From the NCBI GenBank assembly GCA_002392265.1, contig DGGP01000122.1, positions 1-10,995 on the forward strand: 10,995 bases of DNA. The letters are read 5' to 3'. The DNA comes from Firmicutes bacterium UBA3871 (GTDB taxonomy: Bacteria; Bacillota; Clostridia; Peptostreptococcales; Anaerovoracaceae). The notes under the pieces are model-generated. The model saw only the letters and a program-made list of their open reading frames with translations. It had not been told where the DNA came from and made no database searches. A program made the position numbers and the translations under genes. Positions 1 to 7,666 of this stretch are shown here, piece after piece (the stretch's first letter is position 1; each line of letters begins with the position of its first letter).

Positions 1-1372
<1,372 letters not shown>

Positions 1373-1449
1373 CTATTATAAAATTTCCTTTTCTTCCTTT
1401 TCGCGTTATTCGCTCATTTTCGTTTATACGTATTAATGTTTACCCGTTT

Positions 1450-3027
1450 TTATCTGATTTCAATTCCCGTATAATAATATTTCAGGATTTGATCGTAGCT
1501 CCAACCGAGTTTCCCCATGGCAATTGCGCCATCCTGCTGCATTCCGATGCCGTGTCCGTATCCGAGTCCCACGATTCTCAGACTGCCTGACGTTTCGTTC
1601 AGACTTCCCTCCACCGTGGTTATCGTCATATAGTCGCTTGATCCTGCATCGCCGTTTGGTTTTGCGATCGTCCCGGTATCGTTTATCAAATATTTATCAC
1701 CCGCAGCGTTTACAGCATATATGCCAACGCCGCTGTCCGCATACACTTTTTTTGCTTCGCCTCCGGCGCCGATTACATAAACCTCGTCGGCCTTTATCTG
1801 CCCTGAGGAGCCATTAGCACCCAGCATAAAAAGCTCTTTCAGCATCAAAACTCCCTTTGCTGCCGCATCTTCCGGCGTTTCCGTTTCCCTGACAGGAATG
1901 CTGCCATCCTCACCTACATCCACATACTTTACAGCTCCGTTAAACCTGAAAAGATTCGACTTCACATCGCTACTGCCGAAAAAGCTTCGGATAGTATATT
2001 TGCTGTACGATGCACTCCCCTCGGTTCCCGTAAATGTAATTTCTTTTACGTTTCCGTTATCGGCAAGTCCTGTAATTTCAACTTTTGTCAGTGTTCCAAC
2101 ATTTTTCCCGTCCGCTGCGAGCCTGCTTTCAAGCTCACTAAACGAGTAGGTCTTTTCCCACAGATAAGGTTGGCAGTACGGATCCGGCACCGCTCTCAGA
2201 TACCCCAGCCTGCTGCTCCAGACATCCTCCACATTCTGAGTGTAGCCTCCGCTGTTTTTTGCATAATAAGCCATTACAGGCTTTCCCTCATAATATATGC
2301 ACTGGCCTGCTGTTTCTGAAGCCGCTCTGTTGCATGCTTCACTTTCACTCTTTAACCCTCTGTATACTTGACAGTGCGTGGACGGGCACACATCAAATCC
2401 GTAGGAAGCGTGATTACCGCCTTCCAGCGCAGAAACCAAAGCATAGCTTCTGGCCGCAACAGCCTGTGCTTTTATTGTTTCCATCGGGCTGCTGCTGCCA
2501 ATTTCACTCGGCAGTACTCCGCATACATATTGGTCTATGTTCACCGCATTTATGATGTTAATTTTATCGCTGCCGCTTGGAGTAAACATCACACCGCCGT
2601 GGTACATCGTACCGTCTATGCTTATTGAATATCCTTCATTATAAAAAAGCGGCAGTATCATGTTTTCTGTTGTCATCCCCGATAAAACCGTATCGCCCGT
2701 AGCAATGTCCTTTACGGATACCTCCCCACCGTTTACAGCTATTTCAAGCTCAGTAGCGGAAACAGTCTGCAGCACAGGCATATTCCCATTCGAAGAATAG
2801 TTTGCAACACAAAACCCGCCATCGCAGCCAACAGTAAATCGGCTGACAGCGGTACTGCCATATTTCAGACCAACCTTTATGGTCTGTCCCATATGAACCT
2901 CAGTCTGCTCACCGGCCTCCGCAAATACGTGCACGGTACACAAAAGCGTGCACATGAGCACAGCTAAAAGGCAGCAAACAGAACGTTTAAATTGGCTGTT
3001 TGATACTTTTTCCGGAATCATAAGCAT
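1450..3027 (-). CDS. SpoIID/LytB-domain exported protein (SpoIID-like lytic transglycosylase)
   Basis: SpoIID-family proteins are cell-wall lytic transglycosylases; SpoIID itself acts in the mother-cell membrane during engulfment, while paralogues act in vegetative cells. Seen here: a basic residue pair, then a hydrophobic stretch at about residues 17-36 ending in VFA, which fits a signal peptide or anchor. The family core is YVCGVLPSEI (167-176, with the Glu-175 that aligns with the family's proposed catalytic Glu), AQAVAARSYAL (187-197), FDVCPSTHCQVYRG (211-224), AYYAKNSGGYTQ (253-264) and the C-terminal GLGYGHGIGMQQDGA (487-501). At 525 residues it is much longer than the roughly 340-residue Bacillus SpoIID. 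The extra length is an N-terminal beta-rich region (about 40-160) and an insert of about 115 residues (366-482) ahead of the C-terminal motif. It starts 19 bases after ruvB with no recognisable Shine-Dalgarno. Placement between ruvB and queA is familiar in Clostridia, as I recall. Family assignment is secure, but whether it is the sporulation enzyme is not. Confidence 0.9.
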   Translation of the reverse strand: MLMIPEKVSNSQFKRSVCCLLAVLMCTLLCTVHVFAEAGEQTEVHMGQTIKVGLKYGSTAVSRFTVGCDGGFCVANYSSNGNMPVLQTVSATELEIAVNGGEVSVKDIATGDTVLSGMTTENMILPLFYNEGYSISIDGTMYHGGVMFTPSGSDKINIINAVNIDQYVCGVLPSEIGSSSPMETIKAQAVAARSYALVSALEGGNHASYGFDVCPSTHCQVYRGLKSESEACNRAASETAGQCIYYEGKPVMAYYAKNSGGYTQNVEDVWSSRLGYLRAVPDPYCQPYLWEKTYSFSELESRLAADGKNVGTLTKVEITGLADNGNVKEITFTGTEGSASYSKYTIRSFFGSSDVKSNLFRFNGAVKYVDVGEDGSIPVRETETPEDAAAKGVLMLKELFMLGANGSSGQIKADEVYVIGAGGEAKKVYADSGVGIYAVNAAGDKYLINDTGTIAKPNGDAGSSDYMTITTVEGSLNETSGSLRIVGLGYGHGIGMQQDGAIAMGKLGWSYDQILKYYYTGIEIR

Positions 3028-3046
3028 ACTATAACATAAAAGAATA

Positions 3047-4078
3047 TTATAAGTCCAGACTTACCTGATCCTGAAATGCATTCTCCGGAGGAGTTATGCC
3101 GAGATGACGATAAGCCTTTTCCGATACCATTCTGCCCTTTTGCGTGCGATGAAGCAGACCGGCCTGTATCAGATAAGGTTCGTGAGCGTCCTCAATAGTT
3201 ATTCTTTCCTCTCCTATGGAAGCTGCTATTGTATCTATGCCCACAGGGCCACCGCCAAATCTTGTGATGATAGTGCGCAGCACTTCTCTATCGAGGTGCT
3301 CGAGTCCGAGCGCATCGACACCCATGGCATCAAGCGCCAGCCTGGTGATTTCAATATCAATCCTGCCGTTACCCTTTACCTGAGCAAAGTCTCTGACGCG
3401 CTTTAAGAAGCGGTTTGCAACTCTCGGTGTTCCTCGCGATCTTTTCGCCATTTCGGAAAGCGATTCCGAATCAATCTCCACATCGAGTATGCTTGCAGTA
3501 CGCTTTAATATTGTCTTTAACTCATCCTCAGTATAAAGCTCGAACTTTGAAAGTACACCGAAACGGTCTCTGAGCGGAGCGGAGAGACTCCCTGCGCGTG
3601 TAGTCGCTCCAATGAGCGTGAACTTTGCAAGGTCAAGTCTGATTGAACGTGCTGATGGTCCCTTTCCGATTATTATGTCTATGGCATAGTCTTCCATAGC
3701 CGAATACAGCACTTCCTCAACCGAGCGGTTAAGTCTGTGAATTTCGTCTATAAAAAGGACATCATTTTCGTTTAAATTTGTCAGTATTGCGGCGAGGTCG
3801 CCTGCCCTGCCTATTGCGGGGCCCGATGTGATTCGGATGTCAACTCCGAGCTCATTTGCGATGATTCCGGCCAGCGTGGTCTTTCCAAGTCCCGGAGGAC
3901 CGTAGAAAAGAACATGGTCGAGAGGCTCCTTTCTGGCCTTTGCCGCTTCAATATATACTTTTAAATTTTCCGTTACATCCTTTTGGCCTATGTATTCGCT
4001 GAGATACTGCGGACGCAGTGTCAGCTCAGTTTCATTGTCAGCCATGTTAAGATGAGTGTCTGTAAATCTTTCGTCCAT
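3047..4078 (-). CDS. ruvB: Holliday junction branch migration ATPase RuvB
   Basis: RuvB is the hexameric AAA+ motor that, loaded by RuvA, pumps DNA through Holliday junctions during recombinational repair and at stalled forks. The 343-residue protein is full length. Visible: the N-terminal [12 protein letters not shown] (21-32), Walker A GPPGLGKT (60-67), Walker [10 protein letters not shown] (108-116, Asp-111 and Glu-112), sensor-1 region LIGATTRAG, the arginine-finger segment [10 protein letters not shown], and a C-terminal winged-helix region with [15 protein letters not shown] and [11 protein letters not shown]. The start is supported by an AGGAG site seven bases upstream that overlaps the ruvA stop codon (TAGGAG), which suggests translational coupling. 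The segment [15 protein letters not shown] differs slightly from the more usual EKPGDLAAIL form but leaves the motifs intact. Confidence 0.98.
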   Translation of the reverse strand: MDERFTDTHLNMADNETELTLRPQYLSEYIGQKDVTENLKVYIEAAKARKEPLDHVLFYGPPGLGKTTLAGIIANELGVDIRITSGPAIGRAGDLAAILTNLNENDVLFIDEIHRLNRSVEEVLYSAMEDYAIDIIIGKGPSARSIRLDLAKFTLIGATTRAGSLSAPLRDRFGVLSKFELYTEDELKTILKRTASILDVEIDSESLSEMAKRSRGTPRVANRFLKRVRDFAQVKGNGRIDIEITRLALDAMGVDALGLEHLDREVLRTIITRFGGGPVGIDTIAASIGEERITIEDAHEPYLIQAGLLHRTQKGRMVSEKAYRHLGITPPENAFQDQVSLDL

Positions 4079-4085
4079 CAGTAAA

Positions 4086-4090
4086 CTCCT
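4086..4090 (-). promoter_or_regulatory. Ribosome binding site of ruvB overlapping the ruvA stop codon
   Basis: The minus strand reads TAGGAG, where TAG (4091-4089) ends ruvA and AGGAG (4090-4086) is the Shine-Dalgarno for ruvB, seven bases before its ATG. Such overlap usually links translation of the two subunits. Confidence 0.75.
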
Positions 4091-4694
4091 AGAAAAGCTG
4101 TTTCAGAGCCTTTTTGATATACTCTTCACTGGTCAGATCCGTATCCGGAACAGATGCAAGTGCCGATAATGCCTCGCTCCTCGAATATCCGAGGGCAACC
4201 AGAGCATTTAATGCCTCGCCTTTGGCATTACCGTTACCGCCGTCTGTATTTTCCAATATTTCTCCTGTAACAGGATTTACGCCCGAAAGCGGTGCATTAA
4301 CTTTATCCTTCAGCTCCAGAACGATGCGCTGTGCAGTCTTTTTCCCTATACCGTTTGCCCTGGTCAGCATGTCTGCGTCCTCAAAAGCAATTGCCCTGCG
4401 GCAGTCGTCTGCAGACATTGCCGAAAGTATTGACATTGCGCCCTTTGCACCTATGCCGCTGACACTTAAAAGCTTTTTGAAAAGAGACAGTCCTTCGGTA
4501 TCTGTAAAGCCGTAAAGGCTGACATCATCCTCTCTGACGGCCATATATGTGTACAGCATAACGCTCTGTCCCTCCGTGCAGGAGTAAACAGGCGAGCTTG
4601 CGGGAACAGCTACCTCGTAGCCAATGCCGCCCACATCAATGACTATGCCGTTTTCGGTCTGCATTGCAAACCGGCCTTTTAAATAATGTATCAT
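4089..4694 (-). CDS. ruvA: Holliday junction branch migration complex subunit RuvA
   Basis: RuvA forms a tetramer that binds the four-way junction, holds it in a square-planar form and recruits RuvB. I place the start at 4694 (MIHYLKGRF), giving 201 residues, the usual family length; the open frame extends 19 codons further upstream but that part overlaps ruvC and does not look like RuvA. Domains seen: OB-fold (about 1-62, with VGGIGYEV at 21-28), two helix-hairpin-helix motifs ([10 protein letters not shown] at 77-86 and [19 protein letters not shown] at 113-131), an acidic and flexible linker (about 135-158), and the C-terminal three-helix RuvB-binding domain (about 158-201, with [13 protein letters not shown]). 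Its ATG overlaps the ruvC stop codon as ATGA, and AAGGAAGG lies just upstream inside ruvC. This arrangement points to translational coupling with ruvC. Confidence 0.97.
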   Translation of the reverse strand: MIHYLKGRFAMQTENGIVIDVGGIGYEVAVPASSPVYSCTEGQSVMLYTYMAVREDDVSLYGFTDTEGLSLFKKLLSVSGIGAKGAMSILSAMSADDCRRAIAFEDADMLTRANGIGKKTAQRIVLELKDKVNAPLSGVNPVTGEILENTDGGNGNAKGEALNALVALGYSRSEALSALASVPDTDLTSEEYIKKALKQLF

Positions 4695-5197
4695 ATGCCC
4701 TTCCTTATCTTTTTCATTCTGTCTGTATATGAACCGCTGTGGCCGTGGCATATCGCCGCCGCCAGTGCATCTGCCGTATCATCCGGCTTTGGTACCTTTT
4801 CGAGATTCAGAAACATGCGAACCATTTCCTGCATCTGCTTTTTCTCTGCACGACCATATCCCGTCAGAGCCTGCTTTATCTGGAGAGGCGTGTATTCGTA
4901 AACACCGACTCCCGAATTGGCACATGCAAGCATTGCTACACCTCTGGCCTCGCCTACCATGATTGCAGTTGTGGTATTACTGTTAAAAAACAGCTCTTCG
5001 ATGCTGGCAACCTCGGGCCGGTATTCGGCTATGATTCCCATCAGTTCGTTATATATGCATTTGAGTCTGTCCACAGGCTCGAGATCCTTTGATGTGGTGA
5101 TGGAATCATAGGCAACGGCTTTAAAATGATTGCCCTGCATGTCTATTATTCCCCAACCCATTATGGCATAGCCCGGGTCGATTCCTAAAATACGCAT
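4691..5197 (-). CDS. ruvC: Holliday junction resolvase RuvC
   Basis: RuvC is the dimeric, metal-dependent endonuclease that nicks Holliday junctions symmetrically, working with RuvAB. With a start at 5197 (MRILGIDPGYAIMGWG) it has 168 residues, typical of the family. The four acidic metal ligands are all present: Asp-7 (GIDPG), Glu-67 (SIEELFF), and Asp-140 and Asp-143 (DDTADALA). Also visible is the conserved TPLQIKQALTGYGRAEKKQM region (103-122). The reading frame is open upstream to an ATG at 5230, but that start is rejected. It lies upstream of the -10 element of the promoter found here, has no ribosome site, and adds 11 residues absent from the family. The chosen start has GGAGGGA five bases upstream. 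It is first in the ruvC-ruvA-ruvB-spoIID-like-queA-tgt run and is probably SOS-regulated (see the operator at 5228-5241). Confidence 0.97.
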   Translation of the reverse strand: MRILGIDPGYAIMGWGIIDMQGNHFKAVAYDSITTSKDLEPVDRLKCIYNELMGIIAEYRPEVASIEELFFNSNTTTAIMVGEARGVAMLACANSGVGVYEYTPLQIKQALTGYGRAEKKQMQEMVRMFLNLEKVPKPDDTADALAAAICHGHSGSYTDRMKKIRKGI

Positions 5198-5202
5198 TTT
5201 TG

Positions 5203-5209
5203 TCCCTCC
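5203..5209 (-). promoter_or_regulatory. Ribosome binding site that sets the ruvC start
   Basis: GGAGGGA on the minus strand sits five bases before the ATG at 5197. It decides in favour of the family-typical MRILGIDPG start over the upstream in-frame ATG at 5230. Confidence 0.85.
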
Positions 5210-5216
5210 AAAGGAT

Positions 5217-5245
5217 ATTATACAATGCAAACATTTGTTTGTAAA
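5217..5245 (-). promoter_or_regulatory. Promoter of the ruvC operon (sigma-A type)
   Basis: On the minus strand a -35 element TTTACA (5245-5240) is followed by a 17-base spacer and a perfect -10 TATAAT (5222-5217). Transcription would start near 5210, leaving a short leader of about a dozen bases before the ruvC ATG at 5197 that just holds the ribosome site. The hexamers and spacing are seen directly; activity is inferred. Confidence 0.8.
5228..5241 (-). promoter_or_regulatory. Candidate LexA/DinR (SOS) operator over the ruvC promoter
   Basis: CAAAC-AAAT-GTTTG on the minus strand is a perfect 5-bp inverted repeat with a 4-base centre. It resembles the Gram-positive LexA (DinR) box, whose core is GAAC-N4-GTTC; each half-site here differs symmetrically by one base (AAAC, GTTT). 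It overlaps the end of the -35 hexamer and fills most of the spacer, where bound repressor would block RNA polymerase. ruv genes are SOS-controlled in several bacteria. No lexA gene is in the window, so the link rests on the motif and its position. Confidence 0.6.
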
Positions 5246-5258
5246 GGCAAAAAGAAAT

Positions 5259-5278
5259 ACGCAAAAAGACGCAAAAAC
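5259..5278. repeat. Tandem 10-bp ACGCAAAAAS repeat with phased A-tracts
   Basis: ACGCAAAAAG (5259-5268) is followed directly by ACGCAAAAAC (5269-5278), and a third A-tract occurs at 5249-5253. The last two A5 tracts are exactly 10 bases apart, about one helical turn, which tends to bend DNA. It lies just upstream of the ruvC -35 element in the divergent control region. No known operator was recognised. Confidence 0.55.
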
Positions 5279-5302
5279 AATATATGTACAAATATATGTA
5301 CA
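5279..5302. repeat. 12-bp tandem direct repeat AATATATGTACA x2
   Basis: Two exact copies of AATATATGTACA stand at 5279-5290 and 5291-5302, followed by AAT. Each contains the 6-bp palindrome TGTACA. The pair ends 16 bases before the argR -35 element, where a regulator could bind. It does not look like a standard ArgR box (TGAAT/ATTCA type), so the binding protein, if any, is unknown. Confidence 0.6.
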
Positions 5303-5318
5303 AATCTTTCAAAATGCC

Positions 5319-5348
5319 TTGATTAAAGCGCTTTCAAAATGGTATAAT
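5319..5348 (+). promoter_or_regulatory. Promoter of argR (sigma-A type)
   Basis: A -35 element TTGATT (5319-5324), an 18-base spacer and a perfect -10 TATAAT (5343-5348) precede argR. Transcription would begin near 5355, giving a leader of about 54 bases. The leader holds a weak TGGC/GCCA stem (5359-5372) and the AAAGGAG ribosome site at 5397-5403. I found no convincing ARG box overlapping it. Confidence 0.7.
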
Positions 5349-5408
5349 CACAAATAGGTGGCTTTTGTGCCAATTTGAGTAATGTAGCATAGTAGCAAAG
5401 GAGAAAAC

Positions 5409-5864
5409 ATGAGGTATTCACGACAGAATAAAATCCTGGATATCATAACCAACAATGAAATCGAAACGCAGGAAAAGTTAGCGCAAATGTTGAAAGAGAG
5501 CGGATTTGAAGTTACGCAGGCAACTATCAGCAGAGATATCCGCGAACTTCAGCTGGTAAAGATCCTTACACCTGAAGGCAAGTATAAATACGCAGTCAGC
5601 GCCAGCCAGGACATGCCTGTTACCAACAGGTTAATACAAATTTTCAGAGGAACGGTTCGTTCTGTTGCTTCTTCCGGCAATATCATTGTTGTGAAGACTC
5701 TTTCAGGCTGTGCAAACGCAGCGGCCGAAGCCATTGACAATATCAATCTTAATCACACTGTCGGTTCCGTTGCAGGCGACAATACAATATTCATTCTTGT
5801 TGACGACCCCGCTAATGTTGAGGGACTCGTACGCCAGTTAAACGAAACTATGGCTTCTAATTAA
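5409..5864 (+). CDS. argR: Arginine repressor ArgR/AhrC
   Basis: ArgR is a hexameric transcription factor that binds L-arginine and then represses arginine biosynthesis genes and, in Bacillus and relatives, activates catabolism. The 151-residue protein is full length. The N-terminal winged helix-turn-helix (about 1-66) carries the recognition segment TQATISRDIRELQLVK (36-51). The C-terminal domain (about 72-150) does oligomerisation and arginine binding, with GCANAAAEAID (100-110) and GSVAGDNTIFILV (119-131) matching the arginine-pocket motifs. The start is supported by AAAGGAG five bases upstream and by a sigma-A promoter. It is followed by recN after 49 bases, an arrangement common in Bacillota. 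The divergent ruvC promoter lies about 170 bases upstream. Confidence 0.97.
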   Translation: MRYSRQNKILDIITNNEIETQEKLAQMLKESGFEVTQATISRDIRELQLVKILTPEGKYKYAVSASQDMPVTNRLIQIFRGTVRSVASSGNIIVVKTLSGCANAAAEAIDNINLNHTVGSVAGDNTIFILVDDPANVEGLVRQLNETMASN

Positions 5865-5873
5865 TGTAAACTT

Positions 5874-5897
5874 AATGACCGGCTCTCCGGTCATTTT
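5874..5897 (+). terminator. Hairpin between argR and recN (terminator or attenuator)
   Basis: AATGACCGG (5874-5882) pairs perfectly with CCGGTCATT (5887-5895) around a CTCT tetraloop, a 9-bp stem followed by a short T run (TTTT, 5894-5897, overlapping the stem end). It starts 9 bases after the argR stop and ends 16 bases before the recN ATG. The weak T-tract suggests partial rather than full termination, so recN could still be read from the argR promoter at a reduced level. Confidence 0.55.
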
Positions 5898-5913
5898 AAC
5901 GTAAGAGGTTTTT

Positions 5914-7563
5914 ATGATTTCATATATCAGCATAAAGGATTTCGCCATAATTGAAAATTGTGAAGTCGAGTTTAAAAAAGGCCTTAATATCATCACCGGT
6001 GAAACCGGTTCGGGTAAATCAATCGTCATAGAGGCAATCAGTCTCGCACTCGGTGCCAGAGCCGACAGCAGCTTTGTTCGCACAGGCGCCGATAAAGCCG
6101 TAGTCCAGATTGCAGGCGACCTGGACGGTGAAGATATAGTAATAACCAGAGAAGTCAGCGCTTCCGGTAAAAATCTTTGCAAGCTTAATGGCCGTGTCGT
6201 TACACTTGCTGAACTTTCTACCTATTGTAAAAGGCTGGCTGACATACATGGTCAGTACGATCATCAGTCGCTTCTTAATCCGGAGTATCACATCCGCCTG
6301 ATTGACCTTTTCCATGCGGATGAAATCGCACCTGTAGCCCAGATGGTCGCAAGACTCTATGATGGTTATGTCAAAACCTCGGCGAGCCTTAAAAAGCTCC
6401 TTCAAAGCGCTGCCGATGCGGATAAAAAACGTGACTTTATGAAATTTCAGCTCGAAGAAATTCGTTCAGCAAAGCTGATTTCGGGCGAAGATGCAGAGCT
6501 TTCCGAAAGAATTACGCTGCTTCAAAACAGCGAGCGACTGTATCAGGTCCTTTCGAGAGCTTATGATGCACTCTACGAATCGGAACCTTCCACTATAGAT
6601 TCTCTCGAAACCGTGGCTAAAGAGCTCGAAGGGATATCCGGCTTTTCAGGCGCTATCTCTGCCCTGTCCGAACGCATATCATCACTCTGCTATGAGCTCG
6701 ACGATATCGCCCATGAAATCCGTTCGGAGCGTGACGATATGGTATTTTCACAGGAAGAGCTTGACGAATGCATTGAGCGATATGAACTGATTCAAAACTT
6801 AAAACGCAAATACGGAAACGAATTCCTTGACGGCGGAATTACTCCGGGCAGTATAGAAGCGGTCAATAATTTTGCGGACACAATCGAAGCAGAGCTAAAG
6901 GATGTTGAAAACTCGGATCATCTGAAGTCAGAGCTCGAGGCTCAGCTTGAAACCATAAATGCCCAGCTGCAGCTTGCAAGTGAAAGGCTCTCTACCCTTC
7001 GCCACGAATCAGCTGCAGATTTAATAAAGCGGATTACCGAGCAGCTAAAGGACCTCAATTTCAACAATTCGCAGCTGGATATTGAGTTTACAAAGCTTGA
7101 CAGCTTTACCGAAAGCGGGACGGATACGGTTGTTTTCATGATCAGCACGAATTTGGGCGAGCCGCTGAAGCCTCTTAACAAAATAGCTTCGGGCGGTGAA
7201 ATGAGCCGCATAATGCTCGCTTTCAAAAAAATAATCGCCGACTACGACGACATTCCTACCCTGATTTTTGACGAAATAGATTCCGGAATATCCGGGATCG
7301 CCGCTTCCGTAGTCGGAAAGAAATTAAAGGAGATTGCCGAGAATCACCAGATTATATGTATCACTCACCTGCCGCAGATCGCCGCATGCGGGCACAGTAA
7401 TTACCGCATTTCAAAGGAAACTGCGGGCGGTACTACAAAAACAACAATCAGCAGACTTTCAAAGGATGAAACCGTGAAAGAGATTGCAAGACTTCTCGGT
7501 GGTGCAAACATAACGGACACAACACTTAAATCTGCGGAGGAACTTCTCGCAGCATCGAAATAA
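5914..7563 (+). CDS. recN: DNA repair protein RecN
   Basis: RecN is an SMC-like ATPase that gathers and tethers DNA ends early in double-strand-break repair, on the same recombination route that RuvABC finishes. The 549-residue protein is full length. Seen: the N-terminal head with MISYISIKDFAIIENCEVEF and Walker A GETGSGKS (29-36); a central region rich in Glu, Leu, Lys and Ala (about 150-370) that fits the antiparallel coiled coil; and the C-terminal head with ABC signature ASGGEMSRIM (425-434), Walker B TLIFDEIDSGISG (449-461, Asp-453 and Glu-454) and the H-loop segment ICITHLPQIAA. The ribosome site AAGAGG is five bases before the ATG. It follows argR after a hairpin, and no SOS box was found directly upstream. 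After the stop there is only a weak 5-bp A/T stem with a T run, so termination before the next gene is unclear. Confidence 0.98.
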   Translation: MISYISIKDFAIIENCEVEFKKGLNIITGETGSGKSIVIEAISLALGARADSSFVRTGADKAVVQIAGDLDGEDIVITREVSASGKNLCKLNGRVVTLAELSTYCKRLADIHGQYDHQSLLNPEYHIRLIDLFHADEIAPVAQMVARLYDGYVKTSASLKKLLQSAADADKKRDFMKFQLEEIRSAKLISGEDAELSERITLLQNSERLYQVLSRAYDALYESEPSTIDSLETVAKELEGISGFSGAISALSERISSLCYELDDIAHEIRSERDDMVFSQEELDECIERYELIQNLKRKYGNEFLDGGITPGSIEAVNNFADTIEAELKDVENSDHLKSELEAQLETINAQLQLASERLSTLRHESAADLIKRITEQLKDLNFNNSQLDIEFTKLDSFTESGTDTVVFMISTNLGEPLKPLNKIASGGEMSRIMLAFKKIIADYDDIPTLIFDEIDSGISGIAASVVGKKLKEIAENHQIICITHLPQIAACGHSNYRISKETAGGTTKTTISRLSKDETVKEIARLLGGANITDTTLKSAEELLAASK

Positions 7564-7582
7564 ATCGAAAAAATAGATTTTT

Positions 7583-7598
7583 CACAGATACACAGATA
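7583..7598. repeat. Short tandem repeat CACAGATA x2
   Basis: Two exact 8-bp copies stand back to back in the 103-base gap between recN and the chemoreceptor gene, upstream of the candidate promoter. No regulator is recognised and chance cannot be excluded at this length. Confidence 0.45.
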
Positions 7599-7613
7599 TA
7601 TAGGCAGTTTTTA

Positions 7614-7643
7614 TTGGAAGTATATTAGCTGCCCCCATATATA
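7614..7643 (+). promoter_or_regulatory. Candidate promoter of the chemoreceptor gene
   Basis: TTGGAA (7614-7619) and TATATA (7638-7643), with an 18-base spacer, form a plausible but imperfect sigma-A promoter that would start near 7650. A motility-sigma (SigD) promoter of the TAAA-N15-GCCGATAT type was looked for and not found in this gap. Confidence 0.35.
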
Positions 7644-7648
7644 AACTT

Positions 7649-7656
7649 AAAGGAGG
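7649..7656 (+). promoter_or_regulatory. Ribosome binding site of the chemoreceptor gene
   Basis: AAAGGAGG ends 10 bases before the ATG at 7667. It is a near-perfect Shine-Dalgarno and fixes the start ahead of the first membrane segment. Confidence 0.85.
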
Positions 7657-7666
7657 ACAACTATTC

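Noticed and set aside
1375-1380. TATAAT directly before queA as a promoter -10
   Set aside because: It is only two bases from the ATG, so transcription would start inside the coding region; no suitable -35 was seen. Probably chance in an A/T-rich gap.
3028-3074. Sporulation sigma-E or sigma-A promoter for the SpoIID-like gene
   Set aside because: A TATAAT (3051-3046) lacks a good -35, and a TAATATT block that resembles a sigma-E -35 would place its -10 at or after the start codon. Neither is convincing.
4695-4751. Nineteen-codon N-terminal extension of ruvA (start at 4751)
   Set aside because: It overlaps the ruvC coding end, is not RuvA-like, and the ATGA overlap at 4694-4691 with AAGGAAGG upstream gives the family-typical MIHYLKGRF start.
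5198-5230. Upstream ATG at 5230 as the ruvC start
   Set aside because: It lies upstream of the TATAAT at 5222-5217 and of the predicted transcript start, has no ribosome site, and adds 11 residues not seen in RuvC. The ATG at 5197 has GGAGGGA at the right distance.
5382-5387. ATG-TAG start-stop mini-ORF in the argR leader
   Set aside because: No ribosome site precedes it, and such pairs are frequent by chance.
7562-7582. AAATC...GATTT stem with T run after recN as a terminator
   Set aside because: Only five mostly A/T pairs around a nine-base loop; too weak to call a terminator.
7562-7666. SigD-type motility promoter before the chemoreceptor gene
   Set aside because: ACAGATAT at 7592-7599 matches part of the -10 consensus, but nothing like TAAA stands 15 bases upstream.
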